From positions 1 to 59,411 of the forward strand of contig PDZX01000021.1 in the NCBI GenBank assembly GCA_002753185.1: a stretch of 59,411 bases of DNA, given 5' to 3'. Source of the DNA: Magnetococcales bacterium WMHbin3. Lineage in GTDB: Bacteria; Pseudomonadota; Magnetococcia; Magnetococcales; Magnetaquicoccaceae. Shown here piece by piece: positions 23,081-31,545 of this stretch (positions are counted from its first letter, which is position 1; each line of letters begins with the position of its first letter). The notes beneath the pieces are model-generated. The model was not told where the DNA came from. It saw nothing but the letters and a program-made list of their open reading frames with translations, and did no database searches. Both the position numbers and the translations under genes were made by a program.

Positions 23081-23655
23081 AGCGTGGCCTGTTTCTGGTG
23101 TTGGCGTGGCTGCCCGCCTGGGCATGGGGAGGGGGATTCGTGACGCCGCCGCCGGAGTGGCCTGGGAACAAATGGTGCGTGAAATGCGATCTGTCCGGCG
23201 CGGATCTGCGCCGGGTGGAGATGGTCGGGGTCATGTTGCCGGGCAGCAATCTGGCGGGGGCCGATTTGCGCGAGGCCAATCTGCGCGGGGGGCGTTTTTT
23301 CAAGGCGCGTCTGGCCAAGGCGAACCTGAGCGGCGCGAACCTGCAAGAGGCGCGCATGAAGGAGTGCGACCTTGGGGGGAGCATCCTCAAGGGGACGGAC
23401 CTGCGGCGCGCTTATCTGGAGCAGGTGAATCTGGAGGGAGCGGATCTGGCCGGGGCGGATCTGCGCGGCGCCACGCTGGAAGGGGCCTTCATGAGGAACA
23501 GCTCCCTGGCCGGAGCGGATTTGCGGGATGCGGTGCTGTTTGGCGCCAACATGACCGGGAGTGATTTTTCCGGCGCCGATCTTTCCGGCGCCTATTGGTT
23601 TTCCGGGAAGCGTTGCCGTGCCGGTTCGGTGGGGCGCTGTGAACTGGAACAATAG
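23077..23655 (+). CDS. secreted pentapeptide-repeat protein 2
   Basis: The 192-residue paralogue of the preceding gene has a signal peptide (RGLFLVLAWLPAWAWG), an N-terminal WCVKC pair, about 25 pentapeptide units (DLSGADL, NLAGADL and so on) and terminal cysteines (RCRAGSVGRC). It overlaps gene 1 by four bases (ATGA); an ATG six bases earlier is also possible. The twin arrangement looks like a local duplication or an obligate pair. Function unknown. Confidence 0.85.
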   Translation: MKRGLFLVLAWLPAWAWGGGFVTPPPEWPGNKWCVKCDLSGADLRRVEMVGVMLPGSNLAGADLREANLRGGRFFKARLAKANLSGANLQEARMKECDLGGSILKGTDLRRAYLEQVNLEGADLAGADLRGATLEGAFMRNSSLAGADLRDAVLFGANMTGSDFSGADLSGAYWFSGKRCRAGSVGRCELEQ

Positions 23656-23670
23656 GAGTGTCCCGGTTGC

Positions 23671-24888
23671 ATGATCACCTTTGAAAAATTTTTTTCCGCT
23701 CTCTTGTTGGCCGTGCTGCTGTGGATGCGCGCCGGGGTGTGCGGCGCTTATGAACTCGGCGAGATCGAGGTCCACAATCCGGCCAAGGAGAAGTTTCGCG
23801 CGGAGTTGCAACTGCGCTTGAGCGAGCAGGAGGAGATTCGTACCGTCCGCGTGGGCAGTGCGGCGGATTACAAGGAGTTGCAGATGCCCCATCCCTGGGC
23901 GGTGAAATCGATCACCGTGACCACCAACTTCCAGGATCGGGGCGCGACGATCCGATTTGTCTCGTCCAAGCCGTTGCCCAGACAGAAATTTTCCCTGTTG
24001 GTATTGATTTCGTCCAGCAAGAAGACCGATTATCACGTTTTCACCATTGCGCCCGATGGCGTCAAGGCGCCTCCTCCACCGGTGGTGGCGGAGGCGACCG
24101 GCAAGGGCGACCAGGAGACCGCCGATGTCGCACCGCGTCGTTATGGTCCGGTGCGCAAGGGGCAGAGCCTGAAGGTGATCGCCAAGGCCGTCCGTCCTGA
24201 CGGGGTGACGCTGGCCGAGATGATGTCGGCCCTGTACAAAAAGAATCCCGATCGTTTTCGTCCGGGCAAAAAGCAGACGCCCATCCCCGGTGGCTATCTG
24301 ATCGTGCCGTCGCCCGATGAGATCAAGGCGGATCGGGTCTCGCGCAAGAGTGTCGCGGAGACGTCACTCCCCCCTGTTGTGCTTCCTGTCGCCCCTGGGG
24401 ATTCGGAGACACCCGCGCCGTCCGCGCCGCCTGCGCCGTCCGAATCCATGGACAAGATCGTGGACCAGATGCGGACCCGTGTGGATGAACTCGCCAGACT
24501 GACCAGGGAAAGCCGGGAGCAGCAGGCCGGCCTGGAGGAACGGTTGACCAACCTGGAAAATGCTCCCCTTGGTGACGTCTCCCTGGAACACCGCGTTGTC
24601 GCGCTGGAGCTTGCCATGCGGGAGCCTCCGCCCTCTGGGGAAAAGGGATCCATGGTGGCGCGGGGGATCGATCTGGCGCAGTCGTGGTTGCCGTTCCTGC
24701 TGGTGGTGGCCGGCGTGTTGTTCGTGGGGGGCATGGCCTGGAGCGGACGGCGCTGGAACCGGTGGGAGCAGTGGGAGAATCTGGAGGGGTTCTTGAAGGA
24801 TACCGCCCAACACCATCCGGTGATGATGCGCGAGGCGTTGATCAAGGTCAAGGAGCACGAGGGCGAGAGCACCCCTCACGAGGGATGA
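23671..24888 (+). CDS. FimV-like membrane protein with LysM-like and coiled-coil regions
   Basis: The 405-residue protein begins with a signal peptide and the FimV N-terminal domain (LGEIEVHNPAKEKFRAEL...IRFVSSKPL...LVLISS). A LysM-type segment follows around residues 150-210 (YGPVRKGQSLKVIAKA...MMSALYKKNPDRF), then a Pro-rich linker, a coiled coil (about 265-300, MDKIVDQMRTRVDELARL), one membrane helix (LPFLLVVAGVLFVGGMAW) and a short cytoplasmic tail. FimV/TspA proteins organise polar type IV pili and cell poles. It is shorter than Pseudomonas FimV and lacks its long acidic C-terminal part. Confidence 0.78.
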   Translation: MITFEKFFSALLLAVLLWMRAGVCGAYELGEIEVHNPAKEKFRAELQLRLSEQEEIRTVRVGSAADYKELQMPHPWAVKSITVTTNFQDRGATIRFVSSKPLPRQKFSLLVLISSSKKTDYHVFTIAPDGVKAPPPPVVAEATGKGDQETADVAPRRYGPVRKGQSLKVIAKAVRPDGVTLAEMMSALYKKNPDRFRPGKKQTPIPGGYLIVPSPDEIKADRVSRKSVAETSLPPVVLPVAPGDSETPAPSAPPAPSESMDKIVDQMRTRVDELARLTRESREQQAGLEERLTNLENAPLGDVSLEHRVVALELAMREPPPSGEKGSMVARGIDLAQSWLPFLLVVAGVLFVGGMAWSGRRWNRWEQWENLEGFLKDTAQHHPVMMREALIKVKEHEGESTPHEG

Positions 24889-25538
24889 TGCCGGAGGTCG
24901 CCCGCTCCGCTGCCCGGACGTTCGAACTGCGGCGTTTCGACCGGCTGGATTACGCAACCGCCTGGCAAATGCAGCGCGAGCGCGTGGCGAGGATCCTGGA
25001 AGGTCGTGCGGTCAATCTGTTCGTGTTGCTGGAACATCCGCCGGTCTATACCCTGGGCCGTTCCGGCAGTCGAACGGAGATCCTCGACCATCGCATCCCT
25101 GTGGTGGTCAGCGATCGTGGCGGCAAGGCGACCTATCACGGCCCCGGACAGTCGGTGGGGTATGTGGTGCGCGATCTGCGTGCGTCGCGCTACGCCGTGC
25201 GGGAACACGTGGGCAAATTGGAGGAGACCATCCTGCGCGTCCTTGCCGCCTGCGGCGTGGCGGCCATGCGGGAGGAGGGGCATCCCGGAGTGTGGGTGGA
25301 CGGCGCGAAGATCGCGGCGCTGGGCGTGCGCATCCGTGAGGGAGTGGCCTATCATGGTTTTGCCATCAATCGCTCTCCCGATCTGGCGGCGTTTCGTGGT
25401 ATCGTTCCGTGCGGTCTCGCGGATCGTCCGGTGACCTCCCTGGCCGCACTGGGACGCATGGTGGATCGGGAGACGTTGGAAACCCGCATTATCGAGGCTT
25501 TGAGCGAGATTTTTCTTATCGATTGGATTCAGGAGTGA
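24885..25538 (+). CDS. lipB: octanoyltransferase LipB
   Basis: The 217-residue enzyme transfers octanoyl from acyl carrier protein to lipoyl domains. Family motifs are clear: RGGKATYHGPGQSVGYVV, GVWVDGAKIAALGVRI with the conserved Lys, and FRGIVPCGLADRPVTSL with the catalytic Cys. The start ATG at 24885 overlaps the FimV-like stop. No lipA is adjacent. Confidence 0.95.
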   Translation: MMPEVARSAARTFELRRFDRLDYATAWQMQRERVARILEGRAVNLFVLLEHPPVYTLGRSGSRTEILDHRIPVVVSDRGGKATYHGPGQSVGYVVRDLRASRYAVREHVGKLEETILRVLAACGVAAMREEGHPGVWVDGAKIAALGVRIREGVAYHGFAINRSPDLAAFRGIVPCGLADRPVTSLAALGRMVDRETLETRIIEALSEIFLIDWIQE

Positions 25539-25544
25539 TCGGCA

Positions 25545-25997
25545 GTGGCAAGACAATTGGCAACCCCTTATCTGGCAGCGGACGTGATCATTGAAATGGT
25601 GGATCGTCCGGGATGTCCCATCGTATTGATCGAACGGAAGAATCCCCCGTATGGCTGGGCGCTTCCGGGCGGTTTCGTGGATCGTGGCAAGGAGACCGTG
25701 GAACAGGCGGCCGTGCGCGAGGCCCTGGAGGAGACCAATCTGCGCGTGCAACTCAAGACGCTGCTGGGGGTCTATTCCGATCCGGAGCGTGATCCCCGCT
25801 TTCATACCGCGACCGTGGTCTACGTTGCCGAGGCGCAAGGGTTGCCCAAGGCCGCCGACGATGCCATGACCCTCAGGGTGGTGTCGGTGGAGCGCTTTCC
25901 GGAGAACCTGGCGTTTGACCACGCCAAGGTTCTGGAGGATTATCTGGTGTTTCGCAACGAAGGGCGCGTGACGCCCTTGCGGGAGGGAGAAAAATGA
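25545..25997 (+). CDS. Nudix hydrolase
   Basis: The 150-residue protein has a Nudix box [27 protein letters not shown] (GG at residue 42, REALEE at 58-63) preceded by WALPGG. It hydrolyses nucleoside-diphosphate-linked compounds; WALPGGFVD with [11 protein letters not shown] resembles the ADP-ribose pyrophosphatase branch. It starts at GTG 25545 after AGGAG and overlaps the protease gene by four bases. Confidence 0.88.
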   Translation: MARQLATPYLAADVIIEMVDRPGCPIVLIERKNPPYGWALPGGFVDRGKETVEQAAVREALEETNLRVQLKTLLGVYSDPERDPRFHTATVVYVAEAQGLPKAADDAMTLRVVSVERFPENLAFDHAKVLEDYLVFRNEGRVTPLREGEK

Positions 25998-27358
25998 AGC
26001 CAGGCTGGAAATGGCTGACGGTGGTCTGCTGCGGCCTGGGATGGGCGGTTCCGGCGTGGTCCGGACTGCCCGTGGCCGTGGACGGACAACGCCTGCCGAG
26101 TCTGGCGGACATGGTGGAACGGGTCATTCCGGGGGTGGTGAACATCGCCACCACCAGCCATGTCAATCTGCCGGAACATCCCCTGTTCAGCGATCCGTTC
26201 TTTCGACAGTTTTTCGATCTGCCGACACTGCGCAACCGGCAAAAGGAGAGCCGCAGCCTCGGTTCCGGGGTGGTGGTGGATGCCCGCAACGGATACATCC
26301 TGACCAATCATCACGTCATCGACAAGGCGGACGCCATTTCGGTCACCCTGCGCAGCGGGGCGACCCTGCAGGCGAAACTGGTGGGGGTGGACAAGGAGAC
26401 CGACGTGGCGGTGATCCAGGTGGCCGCCAAGGGGTTGCACGCCATTGCCATGGGGGATTCGGATGCCTTGCGGGTCGGGGATTTCGTGGTGGCGATGGGC
26501 AATCCCTTCGGACTTGGCCAGACCGTCACCTCCGGGATCGTGAGCGCCCTGGGTCGCAAGGGGTTGGGGATCAAGGGGTACGAGGATTTCATTCAGACCG
26601 ACGCCTCCATCAATCCCGGCAACTCCGGTGGCGCCCTGGTGGACTTGAGCGGCAAGCTGGTGGGGATCAACACCGCGATTCTCTCCCCCGGCGGGGGCAA
26701 GGGCAACGTGGGGATCGGATTCGCCATTCCCATCAACATGGCGCGTCAGGTGATGACCCAGTTGGTGGAACACGGAGAGGTGCGGCGTGGTTTTCTGGGG
26801 GTGCATGTGCAGGACCTCACCCCGGAGCTTTCCAAGGCCTTTGGGGTGCCGGAGGGGATCGGCGCGGTGGTGACCCGCATCGGGTCGGGATCCACGGCCT
26901 ATCGTGCCGGTTTGCGTCCCGGCGACGTGGTGATCGAGGCCAATGGCCGTCCGATTCACGGCGCGGCGGACCTGCACAACGTGGTGGGCCTCTCTCAGGT
27001 TGGAGACCGTATCGCCATTCGTTTCGTCCGCGAGAAACAGGAGCATGAGATCCAGGCGGTGGTGGCCAAGCCCGAAAACAGCCAGATCAAGGGGGACAAG
27101 ATCGACGCCCGTCTGGTCGGGGCGCTTTTTGGCACCGATACCGACGAAGAGGAGAAGCAGTTCATCAAGGTCATCAAGGTGATTCCTGACAGCGTTGCCT
27201 GGCGTGCCGGGTTGCGGGACGAGGATCGCATCCTGTCGGTCAACCGGATGCTGGTGAGCGACTTTGTCGAGCTGGCCAAGGCGGTGCAATCCGACAAGCG
27301 CCAGATGTTGTTGAACATTCAGAGGGGTGAAGAGCGTTTCTTCATCCTGGTGCGGTGA
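25994..27358 (+). CDS. periplasmic DegP/DegQ-type serine protease
   Basis: The 454-residue S1C protease has a signal peptide (cut near AWS), the catalytic triad His in ILTNHHVID, Asp in [10 protein letters not shown] and Ser in GNSGGALV, followed by two PDZ domains (from about residue 260 and 370). It degrades or refolds misfolded periplasmic proteins. The GFAIPINMA segment is typical. The first PDZ is regular; the second is divergent ([21 protein letters not shown]). It is coupled by overlap to the Nudix gene and to the gene that follows. Confidence 0.93.
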   Translation: MKPGWKWLTVVCCGLGWAVPAWSGLPVAVDGQRLPSLADMVERVIPGVVNIATTSHVNLPEHPLFSDPFFRQFFDLPTLRNRQKESRSLGSGVVVDARNGYILTNHHVIDKADAISVTLRSGATLQAKLVGVDKETDVAVIQVAAKGLHAIAMGDSDALRVGDFVVAMGNPFGLGQTVTSGIVSALGRKGLGIKGYEDFIQTDASINPGNSGGALVDLSGKLVGINTAILSPGGGKGNVGIGFAIPINMARQVMTQLVEHGEVRRGFLGVHVQDLTPELSKAFGVPEGIGAVVTRIGSGSTAYRAGLRPGDVVIEANGRPIHGAADLHNVVGLSQVGDRIAIRFVREKQEHEIQAVVAKPENSQIKGDKIDARLVGALFGTDTDEEEKQFIKVIKVIPDSVAWRAGLRDEDRILSVNRMLVSDFVELAKAVQSDKRQMLLNIQRGEERFFILVR

Positions 27359-28293
27359 TCGCTGTGGCGCGTCTCTTTTTGCTCTTTGCGGCGCTGGTGG
27401 TTGCCGGGCCGCTGTTCGCCGCCGAGGCTCCCCCTCCCAAGGAGTTGTTCGGTCAATATGTGGATATCGACCGGGCCGATCTCAAGGCCAAGGGCAAGAT
27501 CACCCTGCATCGTTTGCAGCCGTTGGCCGGTCAGTTGCGCCTGGAGCACGCCAGTGGCGATCCGGGATGGATCTTCAAGACCATCTCCCCGTGGAATTCC
27601 GGTCTCTCTTCGTTGTTGCAGGGGTTGAACATCAAGCAACTCGCGTTGACGGATGGCGATCTGCTGTTGGACGGACGGCGGGTGGACCTGCGGCTGAAAA
27701 AGGCTGTCATTCCGGAGGGGGGCCTGGATGACGTGACGTTGCAAGTCCGTGAGAACGGCACCTGGGTAATCCGCACCGCCCGCATGCGCAAGGAGCCGGT
27801 GCCTGGCAACGTCGTGGGTTTTTTGGCGCCGTTTGCCGCTGGCAAGGCGGGTTACGAGCGCATGGAGGCCGCCGGGGATGCCTTGAAGGGGGCCGGCTGG
27901 GGCGAGGGGGTGTTTGGCGAGGGTTGGCGCGCCAGGCGCGTGGAGGGCACGGGCGAAAGGCCGGCCCCCAGTACCGCCACCCGTTTCGATTGGAAGGCCG
28001 AGGCGATCGATGCCCCCGGCTTGCGGGATCTGGCAGCCCGTATTCCGTCGGTGGCGGAGATGTTGCGTTTCGGCGGCAAGGAGTCCGCGCCCGCCGAGGC
28101 GTTGCGTTTCGACCGCTCCAGCGCGCGGGTGATGTACGAGCCGAACGGCGCGGTGGTCATCGAGGAGGTGCGGCTGGAGGCCCCGTGGCTTCAGGTGACC
28201 GGCAACGGCAAGCTGGACAATCAGGGACGGCTGGTCCTCGATCTGACGGCCAGCAACGCCGCCGGCCAGAAGAAACGGTTCCGGATCAACTGA
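27355..28293 (+). CDS. exported protein of unknown function, AsmA/DUF-like beta-rich repeats
   Basis: The 312-residue protein starts at GTG 27355, overlapping the protease stop, or at GTG 27364. It has a signal peptide (VARLFLLFAALVVAGPLFA), then amphipathic strand-rich segments (IKQLALTDGDLLLDGRRVDLRLKK, LQVTGNGKLDNQGRLVLDL) reminiscent of AsmA/YhdP-type outer-membrane assembly proteins, with a Gly-rich centre. The resemblance is general, not a firm family match. Its end overlaps the convergent TPR gene by eight bases. Confidence 0.7.
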   Translation: MIAVARLFLLFAALVVAGPLFAAEAPPPKELFGQYVDIDRADLKAKGKITLHRLQPLAGQLRLEHASGDPGWIFKTISPWNSGLSSLLQGLNIKQLALTDGDLLLDGRRVDLRLKKAVIPEGGLDDVTLQVRENGTWVIRTARMRKEPVPGNVVGFLAPFAAGKAGYERMEAAGDALKGAGWGEGVFGEGWRARRVEGTGERPAPSTATRFDWKAEAIDAPGLRDLAARIPSVAEMLRFGGKESAPAEALRFDRSSARVMYEPNGAVVIEEVRLEAPWLQVTGNGKLDNQGRLVLDLTASNAAGQKKRFRIN

Positions 28294-30274
28294 TCCGTGT
28301 CAGGCACCAGATTCGCCACATCTCCCGCAGGGCCTGCGCGAGGTGTCGTGCGAAACGGGGGGCGTCGCACAGCGGGGAGTGATCGAGTTGCTCGCGCAGG
28401 CTGGCGCGCAGGGTGGCAAGATGATTTGAATCGTTGGAGAATGCCACGGCCTTGGCGATGTAATCGGACGGATCGTCGGCGATCCAGTCGGGCAGGCCGG
28501 CGTGGGTCAACAGGGTTTCGCCCTGATGACCGATGAATCCCTCGCCGCGCATGGTCAGACAGGGAACCCCCATCCACAATCCTTCCACGGTGGTAGTCCC
28601 GCCAGGAAAGGGGAACGGGTCCAGGGCGATGTCCACCCGGTGGTAGGCGGCCAGGTAGTGCGTGCGGGGTTGCGTGGCTTCCAGGAGCAGCCGCTCCGGC
28701 GCGATGGCCAGCTCCCGGAACTGCCCGATGAGTCGTTGCCGGATGGTGGGGTCGGCCAGCGAGGCGTTCTTGAGCAACAGGCGGCTCACTGGCGCGCGAT
28801 GCAGGATCTCCGCCCAGCAGGCGAGCACCTCGGCGTTGAGTTTCATGTGCTTGTTGAAACAGCCGAAGGTGATGGAACCACCACGCGAGGCGGGCAGGGG
28901 GGCTACCTCCGGGGCGTCTCGTGGCGGGGCGAAACAGAGATGGGACTCCGGCATCCGCCAGGGTTTTTCCACGTATTGCCAGAGTTCCTCATCCGGCAGA
29001 TTGATGGCGTTGCCCAGCAGATAATCCATGGCCGTCACCCCGGTACTGGCAAAATACCCCAGCCAGGCGACCTGCACCGGCGCGGGTTTCCAGGCGAAGA
29101 CCGGCAGCCGGTTGTCCACGGTGTGCCCGGCCAGATCGATCAGGATGTCGATGCCGTCCTCGCGGATCCGGGCGGCCAGCCCGGCGTCGGAAAGGGAGCG
29201 GATCGGACGCCAGTTGGGGACGGATGCCCGCATCCGTTGCGTCATGGCATCCTCGCGCAGCACGGCGGAGTAGGCGAACAGTTCGATCTCGTCTTGCGGG
29301 ATGGCGGCCAGGACCCCTTCCAGGAAGTAGCCCACCGGATGGAAACGGAAATCCCCGGAGACCAGTCCGACACGCAGTCGCCGGTGGACCTCCTCCGGAT
29401 GCGGGCGATGGGAGAAGGGCGTGGCCAGGTTGGCGACCAACTCCCCGTACCGTTTGGCGTCGGCCAGGAACTGGCGCGCGTCCAGCCCCGGAACGAAGAG
29501 CAGATTGTCGTGGATCGTCAGGGCATCCGGTCGGAGCGCGAGCGCCCGGCGATAGCAGGCGTCGGCCTCGGCGAGCCGGCCTTGATCCCGCAGCAGGTGG
29601 CCGAGATTGTTGTGGGCATCGGCATGGTCCGGCTGGAGCGACAACGCCTGATGCAGGCTGGTTTCGGCCAGGACGATGCGGCCCTGTTCCGCCAGGACGA
29701 TGGCCAGATTGCCGTGGATTTCGGCCTGTCGCGGTGCGAGGGTCAGGGCGTGTCGCAGCACTTTTTCGGCAACATCGAGACGGCCCTGCCTCTGGTGGAC
29801 CAGCCCCAGATTGTTGAGGGCCGGCACATGATCGGGATCGTGGGTCAGGGCCTCGATCAGGCAGGCTTGCGCCTCCTCCAGCCGGCCCGTTTCCCGGAGG
29901 AGGTCAGCAAAGGCGGCGAGGGTTGCGACGGCATTTTTCTGCAGTTGCAAGGCTTGTCGGAAGTGGGTTTCCGCGCTTTCCGGCCGGCCTTGTTTCTGGA
30001 GGGCGGTGCCCAGGTGGGTCAGGATCTCGCAACCACTGGCGCGGTATTGCGGGTGGCTGGGATTTACCGCGAGGGCGGCTTGCAGGTGGGTCAAGGCGGC
30101 TTGCGGGTGTCCGTTCTGCCAGGCCAGGATGCCAAGGTTGTGCTGGGCGTCCGGGTGGCGCGGATCGAGATGCAGGATGGCCCGGTAGCCTTGTTCCGCT
30201 TCCGCCAGGCGTCCCGCGTGATGATGGTCGATGGCTCGATGCCATATTTCTTCGAGGGAGGGAGTACCTTGCAC
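28286..30274 (-). CDS. TPR-repeat O-GlcNAc-transferase-like glycosyltransferase (GT41/SPINDLY type)
   Basis: The 662-residue protein has about seven TPR units in residues 1-260 (ALNPSHP, ALTHDPDHVPALNNLG, ALSLQPDHADAHNNLG). A GT41-like C-terminal domain follows: RLRVGLVSGDFRFHPVGYFLEG, IDILIDLAGHTVDNRLPVFAWKPAPVQVAWLGYFASTG, ITFGCFNKHMKLN and GGTTTVEGLWMGVPCLTMRGEGF. It would glycosylate proteins from a nucleotide sugar; flagellin or surface proteins are usual targets in such bacteria. It is transcribed against its neighbour and away from the ZnuA-like gene. Confidence 0.9.
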   Translation of the reverse strand: MQGTPSLEEIWHRAIDHHHAGRLAEAEQGYRAILHLDPRHPDAQHNLGILAWQNGHPQAALTHLQAALAVNPSHPQYRASGCEILTHLGTALQKQGRPESAETHFRQALQLQKNAVATLAAFADLLRETGRLEEAQACLIEALTHDPDHVPALNNLGLVHQRQGRLDVAEKVLRHALTLAPRQAEIHGNLAIVLAEQGRIVLAETSLHQALSLQPDHADAHNNLGHLLRDQGRLAEADACYRRALALRPDALTIHDNLLFVPGLDARQFLADAKRYGELVANLATPFSHRPHPEEVHRRLRVGLVSGDFRFHPVGYFLEGVLAAIPQDEIELFAYSAVLREDAMTQRMRASVPNWRPIRSLSDAGLAARIREDGIDILIDLAGHTVDNRLPVFAWKPAPVQVAWLGYFASTGVTAMDYLLGNAINLPDEELWQYVEKPWRMPESHLCFAPPRDAPEVAPLPASRGGSITFGCFNKHMKLNAEVLACWAEILHRAPVSRLLLKNASLADPTIRQRLIGQFRELAIAPERLLLEATQPRTHYLAAYHRVDIALDPFPFPGGTTTVEGLWMGVPCLTMRGEGFIGHQGETLLTHAGLPDWIADDPSDYIAKAVAFSNDSNHLATLRASLREQLDHSPLCDAPRFARHLAQALREMWRIWCLTRIS

Positions 30275-30360
30275 GGCGGATCGTCCTGGTGGGAAAATGG
30301 TGCCATTGGAGGGGGCTGGGGCATCCTACCGCATGGGTTTTACAGGAGACAAGCGAAAAA

Positions 30361-31275
30361 ATGCGTGGTGAACTGGTACGTTGGATCTGTCTTGGCGTGT
30401 TGCTGTGGATGCCTGCCGCAGCCATGGCCCTGGAGGTGGTGGCCACCATTCCCCCCTGGCACTCCCTGACCGCAGGGGTCATGGCAGGCGTGGGGAGTCC
30501 CGTATTGTTGATCCGGGGTGGGGGTTCGCCGCACACCTATACCTTGCGTCCCTCCGATGCCCGGTTGCTGGAACGGGCCGATCTGGTGGTCTGGGGCGGG
30601 GAGGGGCTGGAGACCTTTCTGACCCGTCCGCTGGCTTCGCTGGCCAAAAAGGCCGACAAGCTCGCCTTGTTGGAGGTGGAGGGGCTGACCCGTCTGCCTG
30701 TCCGGGCGGGCGGCGCCTGGGAGGAGGAGGACGATCACGATCACGGCCACGATCATGCCGCCACCGATCCTCATCTCTGGCTGGATCCGGTCAATGTCCG
30801 GCTCATGGCGATTGCCATCGCTAAGCATCTGTCCCGGCTCGATCCGGGGAGTGCCACGCGCTACCAGGCCAATGCCGCCGGGTTGTCCGACCGTCTGGAG
30901 GCGTTGGACCGGGAGTTGGCCGACGCGCTGGCCCCGTTGCGGGAGCGGCCCTACATCGTTTTTCACGATGCCTATCACTATTTCGAGCATCGCTATGGCT
31001 TGAACGCCGTGGGCGCGGTGGTGGTGCATCCCGACCGTCCCCCTGGCGCCCGCCGGGTTGGGGAGATCGTCCGCCGGATGCGGGAGAGCGGGGCAGTGTG
31101 TCTGTTCGGTGAACCCCAATTCCCTTCCCGGCTGATTGCCACCGTGACCGAAAACCACCCGGTGCGGGTCGGTCGCCTCGACCCTCTGGGCACGGGGGTG
31201 CCGGAGGGACCGGAGCACTATTTTCAGATGATGCGCAATCTCGCCCGGTCGTTTCGGGAGTGTCTCGCTCCTTGA
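30361..31275 (+). CDS. ZnuA-like zinc/manganese ABC transporter substrate-binding protein
   Basis: The 304-residue protein has a signal peptide (ICLGVLLWMPAAAMA), the cluster A-1 binding fold with metal ligand histidines (SPHTYTLRPSD, TDPHLWLDP, FHDAYHYF) and a His/Asp-rich loop (DDHDHGHDH) of zinc-specific ZnuA proteins. No permease or ATPase gene is nearby, so it must use partners encoded elsewhere. The ATG follows AGGAGACAAGC. Confidence 0.88.
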   Translation: MRGELVRWICLGVLLWMPAAAMALEVVATIPPWHSLTAGVMAGVGSPVLLIRGGGSPHTYTLRPSDARLLERADLVVWGGEGLETFLTRPLASLAKKADKLALLEVEGLTRLPVRAGGAWEEEDDHDHGHDHAATDPHLWLDPVNVRLMAIAIAKHLSRLDPGSATRYQANAAGLSDRLEALDRELADALAPLRERPYIVFHDAYHYFEHRYGLNAVGAVVVHPDRPPGARRVGEIVRRMRESGAVCLFGEPQFPSRLIATVTENHPVRVGRLDPLGTGVPEGPEHYFQMMRNLARSFRECLAP

Positions 31276-31330
31276 GGGGGGCAGGGAAGCGGGGTACCAC
31301 CGCACCTAACCGTGGACGAACAAAAACCGA

Positions 31331-31359
31331 TTGATTCTTGTCATCTTCCCGTGTATGCT
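31331..31359 (+). promoter_or_regulatory. promoter carried by the insertion element
   Basis: TTGATT (31331-31336), a 17-base spacer and TATGCT (31354-31359). It would drive the transposase and, in this shortened copy, reads straight into the TPR-glycosyltransferase at 31546. The same pair is at 59338-59366. Confidence 0.6.
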
Positions 31360-31405
31360 TCCGTGAGCAGTTGATTAAAGCAACTTATTCAAAGGGGTAC
31401 GCAAC

Positions 31406-31528
31406 ATGGATAGTATGATTCAATTTTGTTCGAATCCAGACTGTCCCGCCCATGGGCAGGTAGGGCAGGGAAATCTTGTTGGCTACAAAATTTCTCCACA
31501 ATGTAAAACTTTCATCAACAACGGTTAG
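31406..31528 (+). pseudogene. truncated transposase N-terminus
   Basis: A 40-codon frame begins MDSMIQFCSNPDCPAHGQVG and continues with QGNLVGYK, the zinc-ribbon start of IS1-like and related transposases (C-x4-CP...G.GN). After SPQ the sequence jumps to CKTFINNG and a stop inside the right inverted repeat. The catalytic domain is absent. Confidence 0.75.
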
Positions 31529-31545
31529 ATGCGGTGGTACCTCCC

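Larger units (their letters stand above)
31293..31541 (+). mobile_element. 249-bp non-autonomous insertion element (internally deleted IS)
   Basis: Terminal inverted repeats of 21 bases at 31293-31313 and 31521-31541 match at 20 positions (outer end GGTACCACCGC). The left 110 bases are nearly identical to 59300-59411, so it is a dispersed element. Inside are a promoter and the first 40 codons of a transposase, after which the coding body is lost. No target duplication is obvious (AGCGG on the left, TCCCA on the right). The right end stops five bases before the ATG of the TPR-glycosyltransferase gene. Confidence 0.85.

Noticed and set aside
25994..27358. Magnetosome protease MamE
   Set aside because: No heme c motifs between the protease and PDZ domains and no mam genes around; a normal DegP/DegQ is sufficient.
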